A stretch of 19,037 bases of DNA from DASYHS01 sp035998295 (GCF_035998295.1 NZ_DASYHS010000109.1:1-19037); one strand, 5' to 3'. Shown: positions 6,347 to 15,710, counted from the first letter of the stretch. Program-made: numbers and translations. Notes: a model not told the origin generated them from the letters alone.

Positions 6347-6814
6347 ATGCGCCCCACCCTCGCCTTCCTGGCCGTGCTGCCCTTCGCGGGCTTCGGCCCG
6401 TCCGTCCTCGCGCCGGCGCCGGCGCTCGCGGACAGCGGCCGCATCCGGCTGGTCGCCTTCGTCCAGCAGAACTGCTCGGTCGCGATCGAGGACCACCGCA
6501 CGCTGCTCGACCTGGCGGGCGGGGTGCGCACGACCACGGTGGCGGCGATCGAGGAAAGCTGCAACGCGCCGACCGGCTATACGATGACGCTGTCCTCGCG
6601 CAACGGCGGCAGGCTGGTCGGCGAGCGCGGCGGCAGCATCCCCTACACGCTGCTGTACGAGGGTGCGGGGACGGACGGGAGCGGCGGGCTGACCGTCTCG
6701 CGCAGCCTGCCCGGGACGGCGCGCCACGAGCTGGCGGTGCGCGCGGGCGACGGGGACGAGGCGATCGCGGACGCCTATGACGACGTCGTCACGGTCACGA
6801 TCGAGGCGAAGTAG
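6347..6814 (+). CDS. SCPU-domain minor pilin
   Basis: This is a 155-residue secreted protein. The signal peptide is about residues 1-28 (MRPTLAFLAVLPFAGF to PALA). One SCPU domain follows, with C43 (QQNCSVAI) and C72 (ESCNAP), a SIPYTLLYEG strand, and a last strand DAYDDVVTVTIEAK in place of the usual GTYTDT. GGAGGAG sits about 8 bases before the ATG, the strongest ribosome site of the plus-strand genes. It starts 32 bases after the tip-subunit stop and probably belongs to the same transcript. It is more diverged than the first two pilins, which fits a minor, adaptor or terminator subunit; position after the tip gene is unusual for that and the role is open. Confidence 0.78.
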   Translation: MRPTLAFLAVLPFAGFGPSVLAPAPALADSGRIRLVAFVQQNCSVAIEDHRTLLDLAGGVRTTTVAAIEESCNAPTGYTMTLSSRNGGRLVGERGGSIPYTLLYEGAGTDGSGGLTVSRSLPGTARHELAVRAGDGDEAIADAYDDVVTVTIEAK

Positions 6815-6894
6815 GAGGGGGCGGCCCTCGATCCGGTACGGGCTGCCGCGCCTGTCCCGCCCCTATCAACGCCAGCTTGGTGTATGGCGGCGGA

Positions 6895-7505
6895 TCAATC
6901 ACCAGGACGAAGCTTGCCGATTGCGCGGAAATGTTCGCGCATCCTCGACAGCTCTCCGTAAGAACCCTCGATCGCCGCAACATCGTGCTCGTCCGGATCG
7001 ACGGCGCCCCAGTTCAGATGAATCCCATGCCGGCGTGCGACGAGAGTAAAGAACACCTTCTGTGACCTGCCATTGCCTTCGCGGAATGGATGAACCTCAT
7101 TCAAGGCGACGTAGGCGTCGGCCATGCCGTCCAGCACGTTGGAGAACGGCGCTCGTCCGAGGTGCCGCAGCGAGCCTTCAGCCCGGCAAGCGCCCTTTCG
7201 CCTTCGATCCCGATGCGGTCAGGGGCGCAGAAATCCGACTTCCCTTTGAAGTTCTCCTTCGAAATGAAAACGGACCGGTACTCGCCTGCCCAATCGTAAA
7301 CATCGCGAAACAGCGCCTTGCGGACCGTCCGCCAAGCGGGCATCGATACCTGAAGAGGACGCCTCGCGACACGATAGCCCTCTAAAAGCTCTGCCGCCGA
7401 CGCCTCCACGATCTCGTATTCGGCTCGTGCCAACACGTCCGCGTCGGTGATGCCGAGCTTGTTCCTGAGAACGAAGGTGTCCGGGATGAGATAGGGATCA
7501 GCCAT
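6895..7505 (-). pseudogene. fic-family adenylyltransferase toxin, frameshifted
   Basis: Fic proteins transfer AMP from ATP onto target proteins. Reading from the ATG at 7505 gives a normal Fic N-terminal half (MADPYLIPDTFVLRNKLGI, VSMPAWR, FRDVYDWAGEYRSV, KGKSDFCAP) for about 112 residues. The frame then goes wrong near 7170 and stops at 7101 after 134 residues. The missing C-terminal part continues in another frame to a stop at 6895: LRHLGRAPFSNVLDGMADAY, then the active-site motif HPFREGNGRSQK. Restoring one base near 7170 (CGCTGCGG to CGCCTGCGG, minus strand) joins the halves into 203 residues, a usual Fic length. The motif normally ends in Arg (HxFxEGNGRxxR); here that position is Lys. 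The start overlaps the antitoxin stop by eight bases. As written, the product lacks the catalytic His and should be inactive; an assembly error is possible. Confidence 0.82.
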
Positions 7506-7743
7506 TCCTCTTCCAGCGACCAAGCACCCGTTCCTTGAACGTGCGGGCGCTGATCTCGCCGGAAGCGTAGCTGTCGCGCAGATGTTCGTATTCGGGCGTC
7601 GGGCGAAGTCCCTCGAACGCGGAGATCGCCGCGATCTGGCCGACCTCCTCGCGGCGTGCCGCGATCTCGAGGCGGCCAATCGCCGGACGCCTCATGGCCC
7701 CGTCGAGGCGGAGTTCTGCTCGGTAACTGGCGTACTTGCCCAC
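7498..7743 (-). CDS. VbhA-like antitoxin of the Fic module
   Basis: This is an 81-residue protein upstream of, and overlapping, the fic gene. The C-terminal half resembles the small VbhA-type antitoxins that block the Fic ATP pocket: FEGLRPTPEYEHLRDSYASGEISARTFKERVLGRW. Class I Fic antitoxins carry an inhibitory motif (S/T)xxxE(G/N). Here the matching segment is ISAFEG, in which the Ser is three rather than four residues before the Glu and the fourth position is Ile, so the motif is imperfect. The start is GTG at 7743, with GGGAG about 6 bases before it; an ATG at 7695 would give a 65-residue protein closer to the usual size. The frame is intact although the toxin frame is not. Confidence 0.68.
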   Translation of the reverse strand: MGKYASYRAELRLDGAMRRPAIGRLEIAARREEVGQIAAISAFEGLRPTPEYEHLRDSYASGEISARTFKERVLGRWKRNG

Positions 7744-7767
7744 GTGGATCTCCCGGCCCCTGAAGGC

Positions 7768-7788
7768 ACCATCCGATTATCAGATGGT
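7768..7788. promoter_or_regulatory. Inverted repeat over the -10 of the antitoxin-fic promoter
   Basis: ACCATC (7768-7773) and GATGGT (7783-7788) are perfect inverted arms nine bases apart and enclose the -10 box. An operator bound by the antitoxin or the toxin-antitoxin complex is the natural reading, since such modules commonly repress themselves; there is no direct evidence. Confidence 0.45.
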
Positions 7789-7804
7789 TGCCGGCATGGC
7801 GCAA
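7776..7804 (-). promoter_or_regulatory. Promoter of the antitoxin-fic operon
   Basis: Read on the minus strand: TTGCGC (7804-7799), a 17-base spacer, and GATAAT (7781-7776). The -10 matches five of six consensus bases; the -35 is weak (three of six). It would start transcription about 25-30 bases before the GTG at 7743. Confidence 0.45.
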
Positions 7805-7810
7805 TACCAG

Positions 7811-8611
7811 CTAGGGCTTGTTTCCGGTGACCGGCCAGGCATGGTTGAGGGGGCCGTGGCCGGTGCCGTAGCCGGGGGCGGTGAGGATGGCGCGCTCGAC
7901 ATAGGTGCGCGCACGGACGACCGCCGCGCGCAGGTCCAGGCCCTGGGCGATGCCGGCCGCGAGCGCGGAGGCGAGCGTGCAGCCGGTGCCGTGGGTGTGG
8001 ACGGTGTCGATGCGCGCGGAGGTGAAGGTCTCCTCCCCGTCGGCGGTCAGCAGCAGGTCGGTCACCGTGGCGCCCTCGACATGCCCGCCCTTCAGCAGCA
8101 CCGCGCGCGGGCCGAAGGTCAGCAGCTTCGCCGCGGCGCGGCGCATCCCGTCCAGGTCGCGCACCGGCATCCCCGTCAGGGCCTCGGCCTCCGGCGCGTT
8201 CGGCGTCACGACATGGGCCCGCGGCAGCAGCCGGGTCTCCAGCGCCCGGGCGGCCGTCTCCTGGAGCAGGCGGTCGCCGCCCTTGGCGACCATCACGGGA
8301 TCGACCACGACCGGCACCTGGGGATAGTCGACCAGCACGCCCACGATCGCCTCGATCACCTCGGCGCTGTTCAGCATGCCGGTCTTCACCGCGTCGGCGC
8401 CGATGTCGTCGAGCATCAGGCGCATCTGCCGGACCACGAAGTCCGGCGGCACCGGCAGGATGCCGAAGACGCCGCGGGTGTTCTGGGCGGTCAGCGCCGT
8501 GATCGCCGTGGCCGCGTAGCCGCCGAGTGCCGTGACCGCCTTGATGTCGGCCTGGATGCCGGCCCCGCCGCTGCTGTCCGAGCCGGCGGCGATCAGCACG
8601 CGGCCCTTCAT
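7811..8611 (-). CDS. thiD: Hydroxymethylpyrimidine/phosphomethylpyrimidine kinase
   Basis: This is a 266-residue cytoplasmic ribokinase-fold enzyme that phosphorylates hydroxymethylpyrimidine and then its monophosphate in thiamine biosynthesis. Visible family marks are AAGSDSSGGAGIQADIK at 8-24 (substrate end), TALTAQNTRGV at 38-48, DAVKTGML at 73-80, VVVDPVMVAKGGDRLL at 101-116, VLLKGGH at 171-177, and THGTGCTLASALAAGIAQG from 206 with the GTGC anion hole at 208-211. Length is normal. The ATG overlaps the glmM stop by four bases (ATGA), so translation is coupled to glmM. The gene stops 67 bases short of the antitoxin start, and no terminator is seen there. Pairing with glmM is not metabolic; it reflects gene order. 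Confidence 0.96.
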   Translation of the reverse strand: MKGRVLIAAGSDSSGGAGIQADIKAVTALGGYAATAITALTAQNTRGVFGILPVPPDFVVRQMRLMLDDIGADAVKTGMLNSAEVIEAIVGVLVDYPQVPVVVDPVMVAKGGDRLLQETAARALETRLLPRAHVVTPNAPEAEALTGMPVRDLDGMRRAAAKLLTFGPRAVLLKGGHVEGATVTDLLLTADGEETFTSARIDTVHTHGTGCTLASALAAGIAQGLDLRAAVVRARTYVERAILTAPGYGTGHGPLNHAWPVTGNKP

Positions 8612-9972
8612 GGCGCCGACCCCGAACCGGCCGCCTCGCTCTCGATCGCGGCCGCGATCTCGGCGACGACCGCCTCGACCAGGGCGCCGTCGTCGCCCTC
8701 GGCCATGACCCGGATCAGCGGCTCGGTCCCGGACTTGCGGATCAGCAGCCGCCCGGCAGCACCCAGGCGGCTCTCGGCGTCGCGGATCGTCCGCTTGACC
8801 GCCACCGCGTCGAGCGGCTGGCCGCCGGCGAAGCGGACGTTGCGCAGGAGCTGGGGCACCGGCTCGAAGATGCGGCACACCTCGCTGGCGGGCCGGCCGC
8901 TCTGCTGGACCACGGCCAGGACCTGGAGGGCGGCGATCAGGCCGTCGCCGGTGGTGGCGTAGTCGCCGAGCACGATGTGCCCGGACTGCTCGCCGCCGAC
9001 GTTGAAGCCGTGGCCGCGCATGTGCTCGACGACGTAGCGGTCGCCGACGGGGGTGCGGGCCAGCGCCAGGCCGATCCCGCCGAGGAAGCGTTCCAGCCCG
9101 AGATTGGACATCACGGTCGCGACGACGCCGCCGCCGCGCAGCCGGCCGTCCGCCGCCCAGGAGCGCCCGACCAGCGCCATCAGCTGGTCGCCGTCGACCT
9201 GGCGGCCGGCCTCGTCGACGAGGATCACCCGGTCGGCGTCGCCGTCGAGCGCCACGCCGATATGGCAGCCCTCGTGCACCACCAGCTCCTGCAGGGCGGC
9301 GGGCGAGGTAGCACCACAGCCCTGGTTGATGTTCAGACCATTGGGCTGGACGCCCGCCGTCACCACCTCGGCGCCCAGCTCCCACAGCACGGTCGGGGCG
9401 ACCTTGTAGGCGGCGCCGTTCGCACAGTCGACCGCGATCTTCAGCCCGTCGAGCCGCAGGCCGCGCGGGAAGGTCGCCTTGGCCGCCTCGATGTAGCGCC
9501 CGCTGGCGTCGTCGAGGCGCCGGGCGCGGCCGAGCCCGGCGGCGGACGCGAGGTCGGGCCCGAAGGGCAGCGCCATGCGCGCCTCGATCGCCGCCTCGAC
9601 CGCGTCCGACAGCTTGTAGCCGTCGGGGCCGAACAGCTTGATGCCGTTGTCCTGGAACGGGTTGTGGGAGGCGGAGATCACGACGCCGAGATCTGCGCGC
9701 AGGCTGCGGGTCAGCATCGCGACGGCCGGGGTCGGCATCGGGCCGACCAGGACCACGTCCATCCCCATGGAGGTGAAGCCCGCGGTCAGCGCCGGCTCCA
9801 GCATGTAGCCCGACAGCCGCGTGTCCTTGCCGATCACCGCGAGGTGCCGGTGGTCGCCGCGCCGGAACTGCGCCGCCGTGGCCATGGCCACCTTCAAGGC
9901 CGTCTCCGCGGTCATGGGCTCCGTGTTGGCGGTCCCCCTGATCCCGTCGGTCCCGAACAGCTTGCGCGTCAT
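8608..9972 (-). CDS. glmM: Phosphoglucosamine mutase
   Basis: This is a 454-residue cytoplasmic enzyme converting glucosamine-6-phosphate to glucosamine-1-phosphate on the way to UDP-GlcNAc for peptidoglycan and LPS. It starts MTRKLFGTDGIRG, typical of the family. The phosphoserine loop ISASHNP places the active serine at S102, its known position in E. coli GlmM. The Mg-binding loop DGDADR is at 243-248, the sugar-binding GGEQSGHI segment lies in the third domain, and the phosphate-binding RKSGTEPLIRVM is near 415. The ATG at 9972 follows GAGGGGCGAG (minus strand), a good ribosome site. It is 76 bases downstream of folP and overlaps thiD by four bases. A candidate extended -10 promoter lies in the folP-glmM gap. 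Confidence 0.97.
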   Translation of the reverse strand: MTRKLFGTDGIRGTANTEPMTAETALKVAMATAAQFRRGDHRHLAVIGKDTRLSGYMLEPALTAGFTSMGMDVVLVGPMPTPAVAMLTRSLRADLGVVISASHNPFQDNGIKLFGPDGYKLSDAVEAAIEARMALPFGPDLASAAGLGRARRLDDASGRYIEAAKATFPRGLRLDGLKIAVDCANGAAYKVAPTVLWELGAEVVTAGVQPNGLNINQGCGATSPAALQELVVHEGCHIGVALDGDADRVILVDEAGRQVDGDQLMALVGRSWAADGRLRGGGVVATVMSNLGLERFLGGIGLALARTPVGDRYVVEHMRGHGFNVGGEQSGHIVLGDYATTGDGLIAALQVLAVVQQSGRPASEVCRIFEPVPQLLRNVRFAGGQPLDAVAVKRTIRDAESRLGAAGRLLIRKSGTEPLIRVMAEGDDGALVEAVVAEIAAAIESEAAGSGSAP

Positions 9973-10005
9973 CTCGCCCCTCGTCTCGCTCCGGTGGCCG
10001 TTGCC

Positions 10006-10014
10006 GTTATAGCA
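10006..10014 (-). promoter_or_regulatory. Candidate extended -10 promoter for glmM-thiD
   Basis: The minus strand reads TGCTATAAC, matching the extended -10 form TGnTATAAT at all but the last base. The -35 region is poor (TTCCGT at 16 bases spacing). A start near 9999 would leave a leader of about 28 bases. A weak hairpin (CCGGG/CCCGG, 10034-10047) separates it from the folP stop. Confidence 0.4.
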
Positions 10015-10048
10015 GATCACCCGCCATACGGAACCGGGTTGGCCCGGC

Positions 10049-11215
10049 CTACGCCGCCTCGATCGCCGACCAGACGGCACGCGCCTGGACGGTCTCGGCG
10101 ACGTCGTGGACGCGCAGGATCGCAGCACCCTGCCGCACCGCCGCCAGCCCGGCGGCCAGGGAACCCGCGAGGCGTCCGGTCGGTTCCTCGCCGCGGCCGA
10201 GCCTTGCGATGAACCCCTTGCGCGACACGCCGACCAGGATCGGTACGCCCAGGCCGTGGAACAGCGCGGTCGAGGCAAGCAGGTCGAGGTTGTGCGCGAC
10301 CGTCTTGCCGAAGCCGATGCCGGGGTCGACCGCGAGGTCGGCCGGGGGGATGTTCGCGGCCAAGCAGGCGTCGAGGCGCGCCTCCAGCCATTCGAAGACG
10401 TCGAGCGGCGCATCGTCGTAGACGGGATCCTGCTGCATCGTCCGCGGCTCGCCGCGCATGTGCATCAGCACCACGGGCACGCCGGCCCGGCGCACGACGC
10501 CGAGGCTGGCGGGATCGCCGGCCAGCGCGGTGACGTCGTTGACGATCCGCGCCCCCGCCGCCACCGCCGCCGCCATCACCGCGGCGTGGCGCGTGTCCAC
10601 CGACACCAGGGCCCCGCGCTCGGCGAAATGGCGGATCACCGGGACCACGCGCCGGCTCTCCTCGTCCGGGTCGACCGGCTCGGCGCCCGGACGGGTCGAT
10701 TCGCCGCCGACGTCCAGGAGGTCGGCCCCCGCCTCCAGCAGCGCCGCGCCATGGGCAATGGCCGCGTCCCGGGCGAGGAACCGGCCGCCGTCGGAAAAGC
10801 TGTCCGGCGTCGCGTTGACGATGCCCATGACCGCCGCCCGGCCGGGCGCCAGCCCCGCGAAGGCGGGCCGCGGCCGCACCAGCGGGTCGAGCGACGCTTC
10901 GAGGCCGCGGGTGCGCGCCCAGGCGAGGACGTCCGCCGGGGCCGCGACGGCGCGCGCCGCCGCGGCGCCTTGTGCCGGGCGGAGCGCCGCCTCGACGGCG
11001 GGGCCTTGGCGGAGCGCCGCCTCGACGGCGGCGAAGGCGAGCGGGCCGCCGGCCAGCGGCAGGGCGCTTCCGGCCTCGACCGCGCGGCGCGCGGCGGCGC
11101 CGGACAGGATCGCGACCGGGCGCAGGAACAGCCGCGCGCCTTCGCCGGGTTCCGGCAAGCAAAAGCCCCGGAGCGATCCGGGGCTTGCCGCCGGCTCCGC
11201 GGAGGGAGCCGTCAT
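10049..11215 (-). CDS. folP: Dihydropteroate synthase with N-terminal extension
   Basis: This TIM-barrel enzyme joins p-aminobenzoate to the pterin pyrophosphate in folate synthesis; it is the sulfonamide target. The 388 residues exceed the usual length (about 280). The catalytic core begins near 127 with VMGIVNATPDSFSDGG, followed by LLDVGGESTRPGAEPV, VSVDTRHA, IVNDVTAL, VVLMHMRGEPRTMQ, AVDPGIGFGKT, ILVGVSRKGFI and the final RVHDVAET. Residues about 28-120 form an Ala-rich extension (LFLRPVAILSGAAARRAVEAG) that I have seen in alphaproteobacterial FolP; its role is unknown. A 10-residue duplication lies at 62-79. The ATG at 11215 is 16 bases after the ftsH stop and follows GGGGGGACGG, but an intrinsic-terminator hairpin covers codons 10-18. 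A TTG at 11158 just past the hairpin would give 369 residues. Confidence 0.93.
   Translation of the reverse strand: MTAPSAEPAASPGSLRGFCLPEPGEGARLFLRPVAILSGAAARRAVEAGSALPLAGGPLAFAAVEAALRQGPAVEAALRPAQGAAAARAVAAPADVLAWARTRGLEASLDPLVRPRPAFAGLAPGRAAVMGIVNATPDSFSDGGRFLARDAAIAHGAALLEAGADLLDVGGESTRPGAEPVDPDEESRRVVPVIRHFAERGALVSVDTRHAAVMAAAVAAGARIVNDVTALAGDPASLGVVRRAGVPVVLMHMRGEPRTMQQDPVYDDAPLDVFEWLEARLDACLAANIPPADLAVDPGIGFGKTVAHNLDLLASTALFHGLGVPILVGVSRKGFIARLGRGEEPTGRLAGSLAAGLAAVRQGAAILRVHDVAETVQARAVWSAIEAA
10978..11031 (-). repeat. Tandem direct repeat, 30-base period, in the FolP extension
   Basis: The 24 bases at 10978-11001 recur exactly at 11008-11031. On the coding strand this encodes AVEAALRQGP then AVEAALRPAQ. 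The frame is kept and the repeat falls in the non-catalytic N-terminal extension. Confidence 0.85.
11157..11186 (-). terminator. Intrinsic terminator after ftsH, inside the folP 5' end
   Basis: On the minus strand AAGCCCCGG (11186-11178) and CCGGGGCTT (11171-11163) form a perfect 9-base stem with a 6-base loop, followed by TT, then GCTT. Stem strength and the CTTTTGCTT tail fit a rho-independent terminator in the ftsH-to-folP direction. It lies 46 bases past the ftsH stop but within codons 10-18 if folP starts at 11215. Confidence 0.65.
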
Positions 11216-11231
11216 GGTGCCGTCCCCCCGC

Positions 11232-13163
<1,932 letters not shown>

Positions 13164-13280
13164 GGTCCATGCCTTTCGTCGAAACGCCCCTCGCACCGCT
13201 TGGCCCACCGAGCCGGCACGTCGGGCGCCACGCCTCGACCATTCAGGAATTCCACAAGAGTAGATAATGCCGAGCCGCGT

Positions 13281-14651
13281 TCAAACAACTGGGAAAGAGG
13301 CACCACCGATCGACCGGGGCGGCGCGAATGCGATCGCGATGCCCGTATCGCCGGCCCGATCACCGGCCGGATCGCCGGGCGGAAGCGGGCCGCAGCCGAG
13401 GATCGGCGCCGAGACCAGCTCGTCGCCGCGCCAGATCGCCGGTGTTCCCAGAGCCACGGCATGGGGCATCCGCTCCTTCACGAGATCGCGCCGGCGCGCC
13501 GGCAGGGCCCGCCAGCCGGCATCGCCGAGGCGGGCGAGCACGAGACCCTCGCATCCGCCGGCGGGGACCGTCACGGAGAAACGCCCGTCCCAGAGCGCGG
13601 TTTCACCGGGCATCGGCGTTAGCCGTTGAGAGACGGCTTCGGGCTCCCGGCACACCAGCACCCGGCCGCGCCAGTCCCGGACGAGGCAGCCGGCGGCCGT
13701 CCGCGCCTTCGCGGGGCCGTCGAGGAGTGCCGCGCGCAGCCGCTCCAGGCGGTCGAGCCTGATCGGGCGGCCCGAGCCGCCGACCGCCCCGAGGACGCCG
13801 GCCAGCGCCCGCAGCGCGACCTCCTCCGCGGCCCGGCCGAGAGAGTCGCGCTCCAGGAGCGCCCAGCCTTCCGGCCGCAGCACGGCCGCCTCGGCCAGCA
13901 GCCCGGCCGCGGCGCGCTCCAGGGCCGAGCGCGCCCGCGCGCAGCGCCGGGCGGTCGCGGACAGCGCTTCCGGGCCCAGGCCCTCCCGGCGCAGCAGCCC
14001 GGCCGCCGCGCGCAGGCGGGCGCGGGCGAATCGGGCGGAACCGTTCGACGGGTCCTCGATCCAGGGCAGGCCGCGGGCCTCCAGCGTCGCGCGCAGGCGC
14101 GCGCCCGGGACGCCGAGAAGGGGGCGCAGCAGCCGGCAGGCGCCCAGCTCGCGCACGGGCGCGATGCCGGCGAGGCCGTCGACGCCGCTGCCGCGCGCCA
14201 GCCGCAGCAGCACGGTCTCCGCCTGGTCGTCGAGGTGGTGGCCGAGCAGGACGTGGAGGATGCCCTCGGCGCGGCAGCGCGCCTCGATCAGGCGGTAGCG
14301 GGCCTCGCGCGCGGCCTCCTGTATCCCCGTGCCCGGCTTGGGCCCGGACCATTCGAGGACCGCATGCGCGACGCCCAGGGCCGCCAGCCCGGCGCCGACG
14401 GCGCGCGCCTCCGCGGCGCTGTCCGGGCGCAGCCCGTGGTCGACCGTCAGCGCGAGCACGTCGCCGCCGCGGGCGCGCGCCCAGTCGCGCGCGAGCAGGC
14501 ACAGCGCCATGCTGTCGGCCCCACCCGAGACGGCGACCGCCAGGCGGGGCCGCGGCTCGAACGGGCCGAGCCGGGCCAGCAGGCGCGCGAACTCGCCCTC
14601 ACCGATCGGAGGGTGGCCGGGGGGATCGGGGTCGGGGGAAGCCGCCGTCAC
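13281..14651 (-). CDS. tilS: tRNA(Ile)-lysidine synthetase
   Basis: This is a 456-residue cytoplasmic enzyme that converts C34 of tRNA-Ile(CAU) to lysidine, changing both its codon reading and its charging. The PP-loop ATPase motif SGGADS is at 42-47, followed by TVDHGLRPDSAAEA, the EAAREARYRLIEARC helix, LLGHHLDDQAETVLLRLARGSG and LLRPLLGVP, all typical of the TilS N-terminal domain. WIEDPSNGSARFARARLR closes that domain. The C-terminal half is poorly conserved, as usual. The start is GTG at 14651, directly after the cpoB stop (TGA then GTG with no gap), which implies translational coupling. The protein ends with SFPVV at 13281. Confidence 0.94.
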   Translation of the reverse strand: MTAASPDPDPPGHPPIGEGEFARLLARLGPFEPRPRLAVAVSGGADSMALCLLARDWARARGGDVLALTVDHGLRPDSAAEARAVGAGLAALGVAHAVLEWSGPKPGTGIQEAAREARYRLIEARCRAEGILHVLLGHHLDDQAETVLLRLARGSGVDGLAGIAPVRELGACRLLRPLLGVPGARLRATLEARGLPWIEDPSNGSARFARARLRAAAGLLRREGLGPEALSATARRCARARSALERAAAGLLAEAAVLRPEGWALLERDSLGRAAEEVALRALAGVLGAVGGSGRPIRLDRLERLRAALLDGPAKARTAAGCLVRDWRGRVLVCREPEAVSQRLTPMPGETALWDGRFSVTVPAGGCEGLVLARLGDAGWRALPARRRDLVKERMPHAVALGTPAIWRGDELVSAPILGCGPLPPGDPAGDRAGDTGIAIAFAPPRSIGGASFPVV

Positions 14652-15647
14652 TCAGCCGCAGCCCAGGCGGCCGCGCTCCTGGTCGGCCCGGCGCTTTATG
14701 ATGGCGCTGGCGTCCGGGAACTCCTGGTCGAGCTGGGCGAGGGTCAGGCAGGCGTCGTCGCGCTGGTTCATCGCGGCCAGCGACATGCCGAGCTTCAGCA
14801 GGTTGTCGGGCGCCTTGGAGCCCTTGGGGTTCTTCTGGTAGCCCTCGGCGAAGGCGACCGCGGCCTCCCGGTACTTCTGGCGCACGTAATAGGTCTCGGC
14901 CAGCCAGTACTGGGCGTTCGAGGCGAGCGCGTGGTCGGGATGGCCGGAGATGAACTGCTGGAGTGCGGCTTCCGCCTGGGGGTAGTCGGCGTTGCGCAGC
15001 AGGCCGAAGGCGTGGTCGTACTGTTCCTGGGCGCTGCCGGTCGGCAGCGAGCCGCCCGCCGCGGCCGTCTGCGTGCCGGCGGCCTGGGTCTGGTTCCCCT
15101 GGTTCTGGCCCGCGCCGTTCGCGGACGAGGCGGCCTGCTGGTTCGGACGGGGCGCCTGCCCGGAGGGCTGGGCGGCGCCGGTGTCGGTGCCGGCATTCCC
15201 GCCCGACAGCCGGGACTCGATCTCGGAGAGGCGGTAGTCGAGGTCGGACTGCAGCGTGTCCAGGCGCTCGCGCGCCTGCGCTACGCCGTAGGCGGTCTCC
15301 TCGTATTTGCCGGTCAGGACCTGGAGCTCGCGCTCGATGCGCGTCAGGCGGACCTCGAAGTCGGCGGCGAGGCTGGACGGCACCCCTCCCGCGGCGGGTG
15401 CGGCCTGGCCGGTCAGCGGCGCGGGCGCGCCGCCGCCGCGATAGACCTGGCGGTTCAGGGTGTCGACGTCCGTCTCCAGCCGGTTGATGCGGTTCATCAG
15501 GCTCTGGAGGTCCTGGGCGCCGGCCACGCCGGGAAGCGCGGCCCCGGCCACGGCGCAGGCCACCGCCAGAGCCGCGGCCAAGCCCCTGGCGGTCCTGGAT
15601 ACAGGGCTGCGGCGCGCGGGGTGCGGGTTGGAGGCAATCTCGGTCAT
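14652..15647 (-). CDS. cpoB: Tol-Pal system protein CpoB (YbgF)
   Basis: This is a 331-residue periplasmic protein that in E. coli links Tol-Pal constriction to septal peptidoglycan synthesis. A signal peptide ends near 44 (AAALPGVAGA, then QDLQSL). Coiled-coil trimerisation segments cover about 46-66 (LMNRINRLETDVDTLNRQVY) and 84-130 (FEVRLTRIERELQVL, RERLDTLQSDLDYRLSEIESRL). A Gln/Asn/Gly/Ala-rich linker spans about 135-200. TPR repeats run from about 205 (QEQYDHAFGLLRNADYPQAEAALQQF, ALASNAQYWLAETYYVRQKY, SKAPDNLLKLGMSLAAM) to a C-terminal RRADQERGRLGCG. The ATG at 15647 has no strong ribosome site; the frame is open further upstream but that part contains a 15-base duplication and no signal peptide. 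It abuts tilS. Confidence 0.92.
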   Translation of the reverse strand: MTEIASNPHPARRSPVSRTARGLAAALAVACAVAGAALPGVAGAQDLQSLMNRINRLETDVDTLNRQVYRGGGAPAPLTGQAAPAAGGVPSSLAADFEVRLTRIERELQVLTGKYEETAYGVAQARERLDTLQSDLDYRLSEIESRLSGGNAGTDTGAAQPSGQAPRPNQQAASSANGAGQNQGNQTQAAGTQTAAAGGSLPTGSAQEQYDHAFGLLRNADYPQAEAALQQFISGHPDHALASNAQYWLAETYYVRQKYREAAVAFAEGYQKNPKGSKAPDNLLKLGMSLAAMNQRDDACLTLAQLDQEFPDASAIIKRRADQERGRLGCG

Positions 15648-15680
15648 GGCGTCATCAATCCGTCTAGCGCGACCGCCGGT

Positions 15681-15710
15681 CCCGCCGGGGGATTGCCCGC
15701 TGGGGGATTG
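15681..15710 (-). repeat. 15-base tandem repeat in the pal-cpoB gap
   Basis: Bases 15681-15695 and 15696-15710 are adjacent copies of a 15-base unit (CCCGCCGGGGGATTG, plus strand) with one mismatch. They lie 34 bases before the cpoB start in the leader. Confidence 0.75.

Noticed and set aside
6815..6829. Hairpin GAGGG/CCCTC after the last pilin gene as an intrinsic terminator
   Set aside because: The stem is short and no T-run follows; it may be chance in GC-rich sequence.
8977..10212. Long plus-strand open frames across glmM, folP and ftsH
   Set aside because: They mirror well-identified minus-strand genes and have the His/Arg/Gly-rich make-up of antisense high-GC frames.
13240..13285. Heat-shock (sigma-32) promoter upstream of ftsH
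   Set aside because: TTTGAAC on the minus strand resembles a -35, but no -10 of the right form occurs at an acceptable distance.
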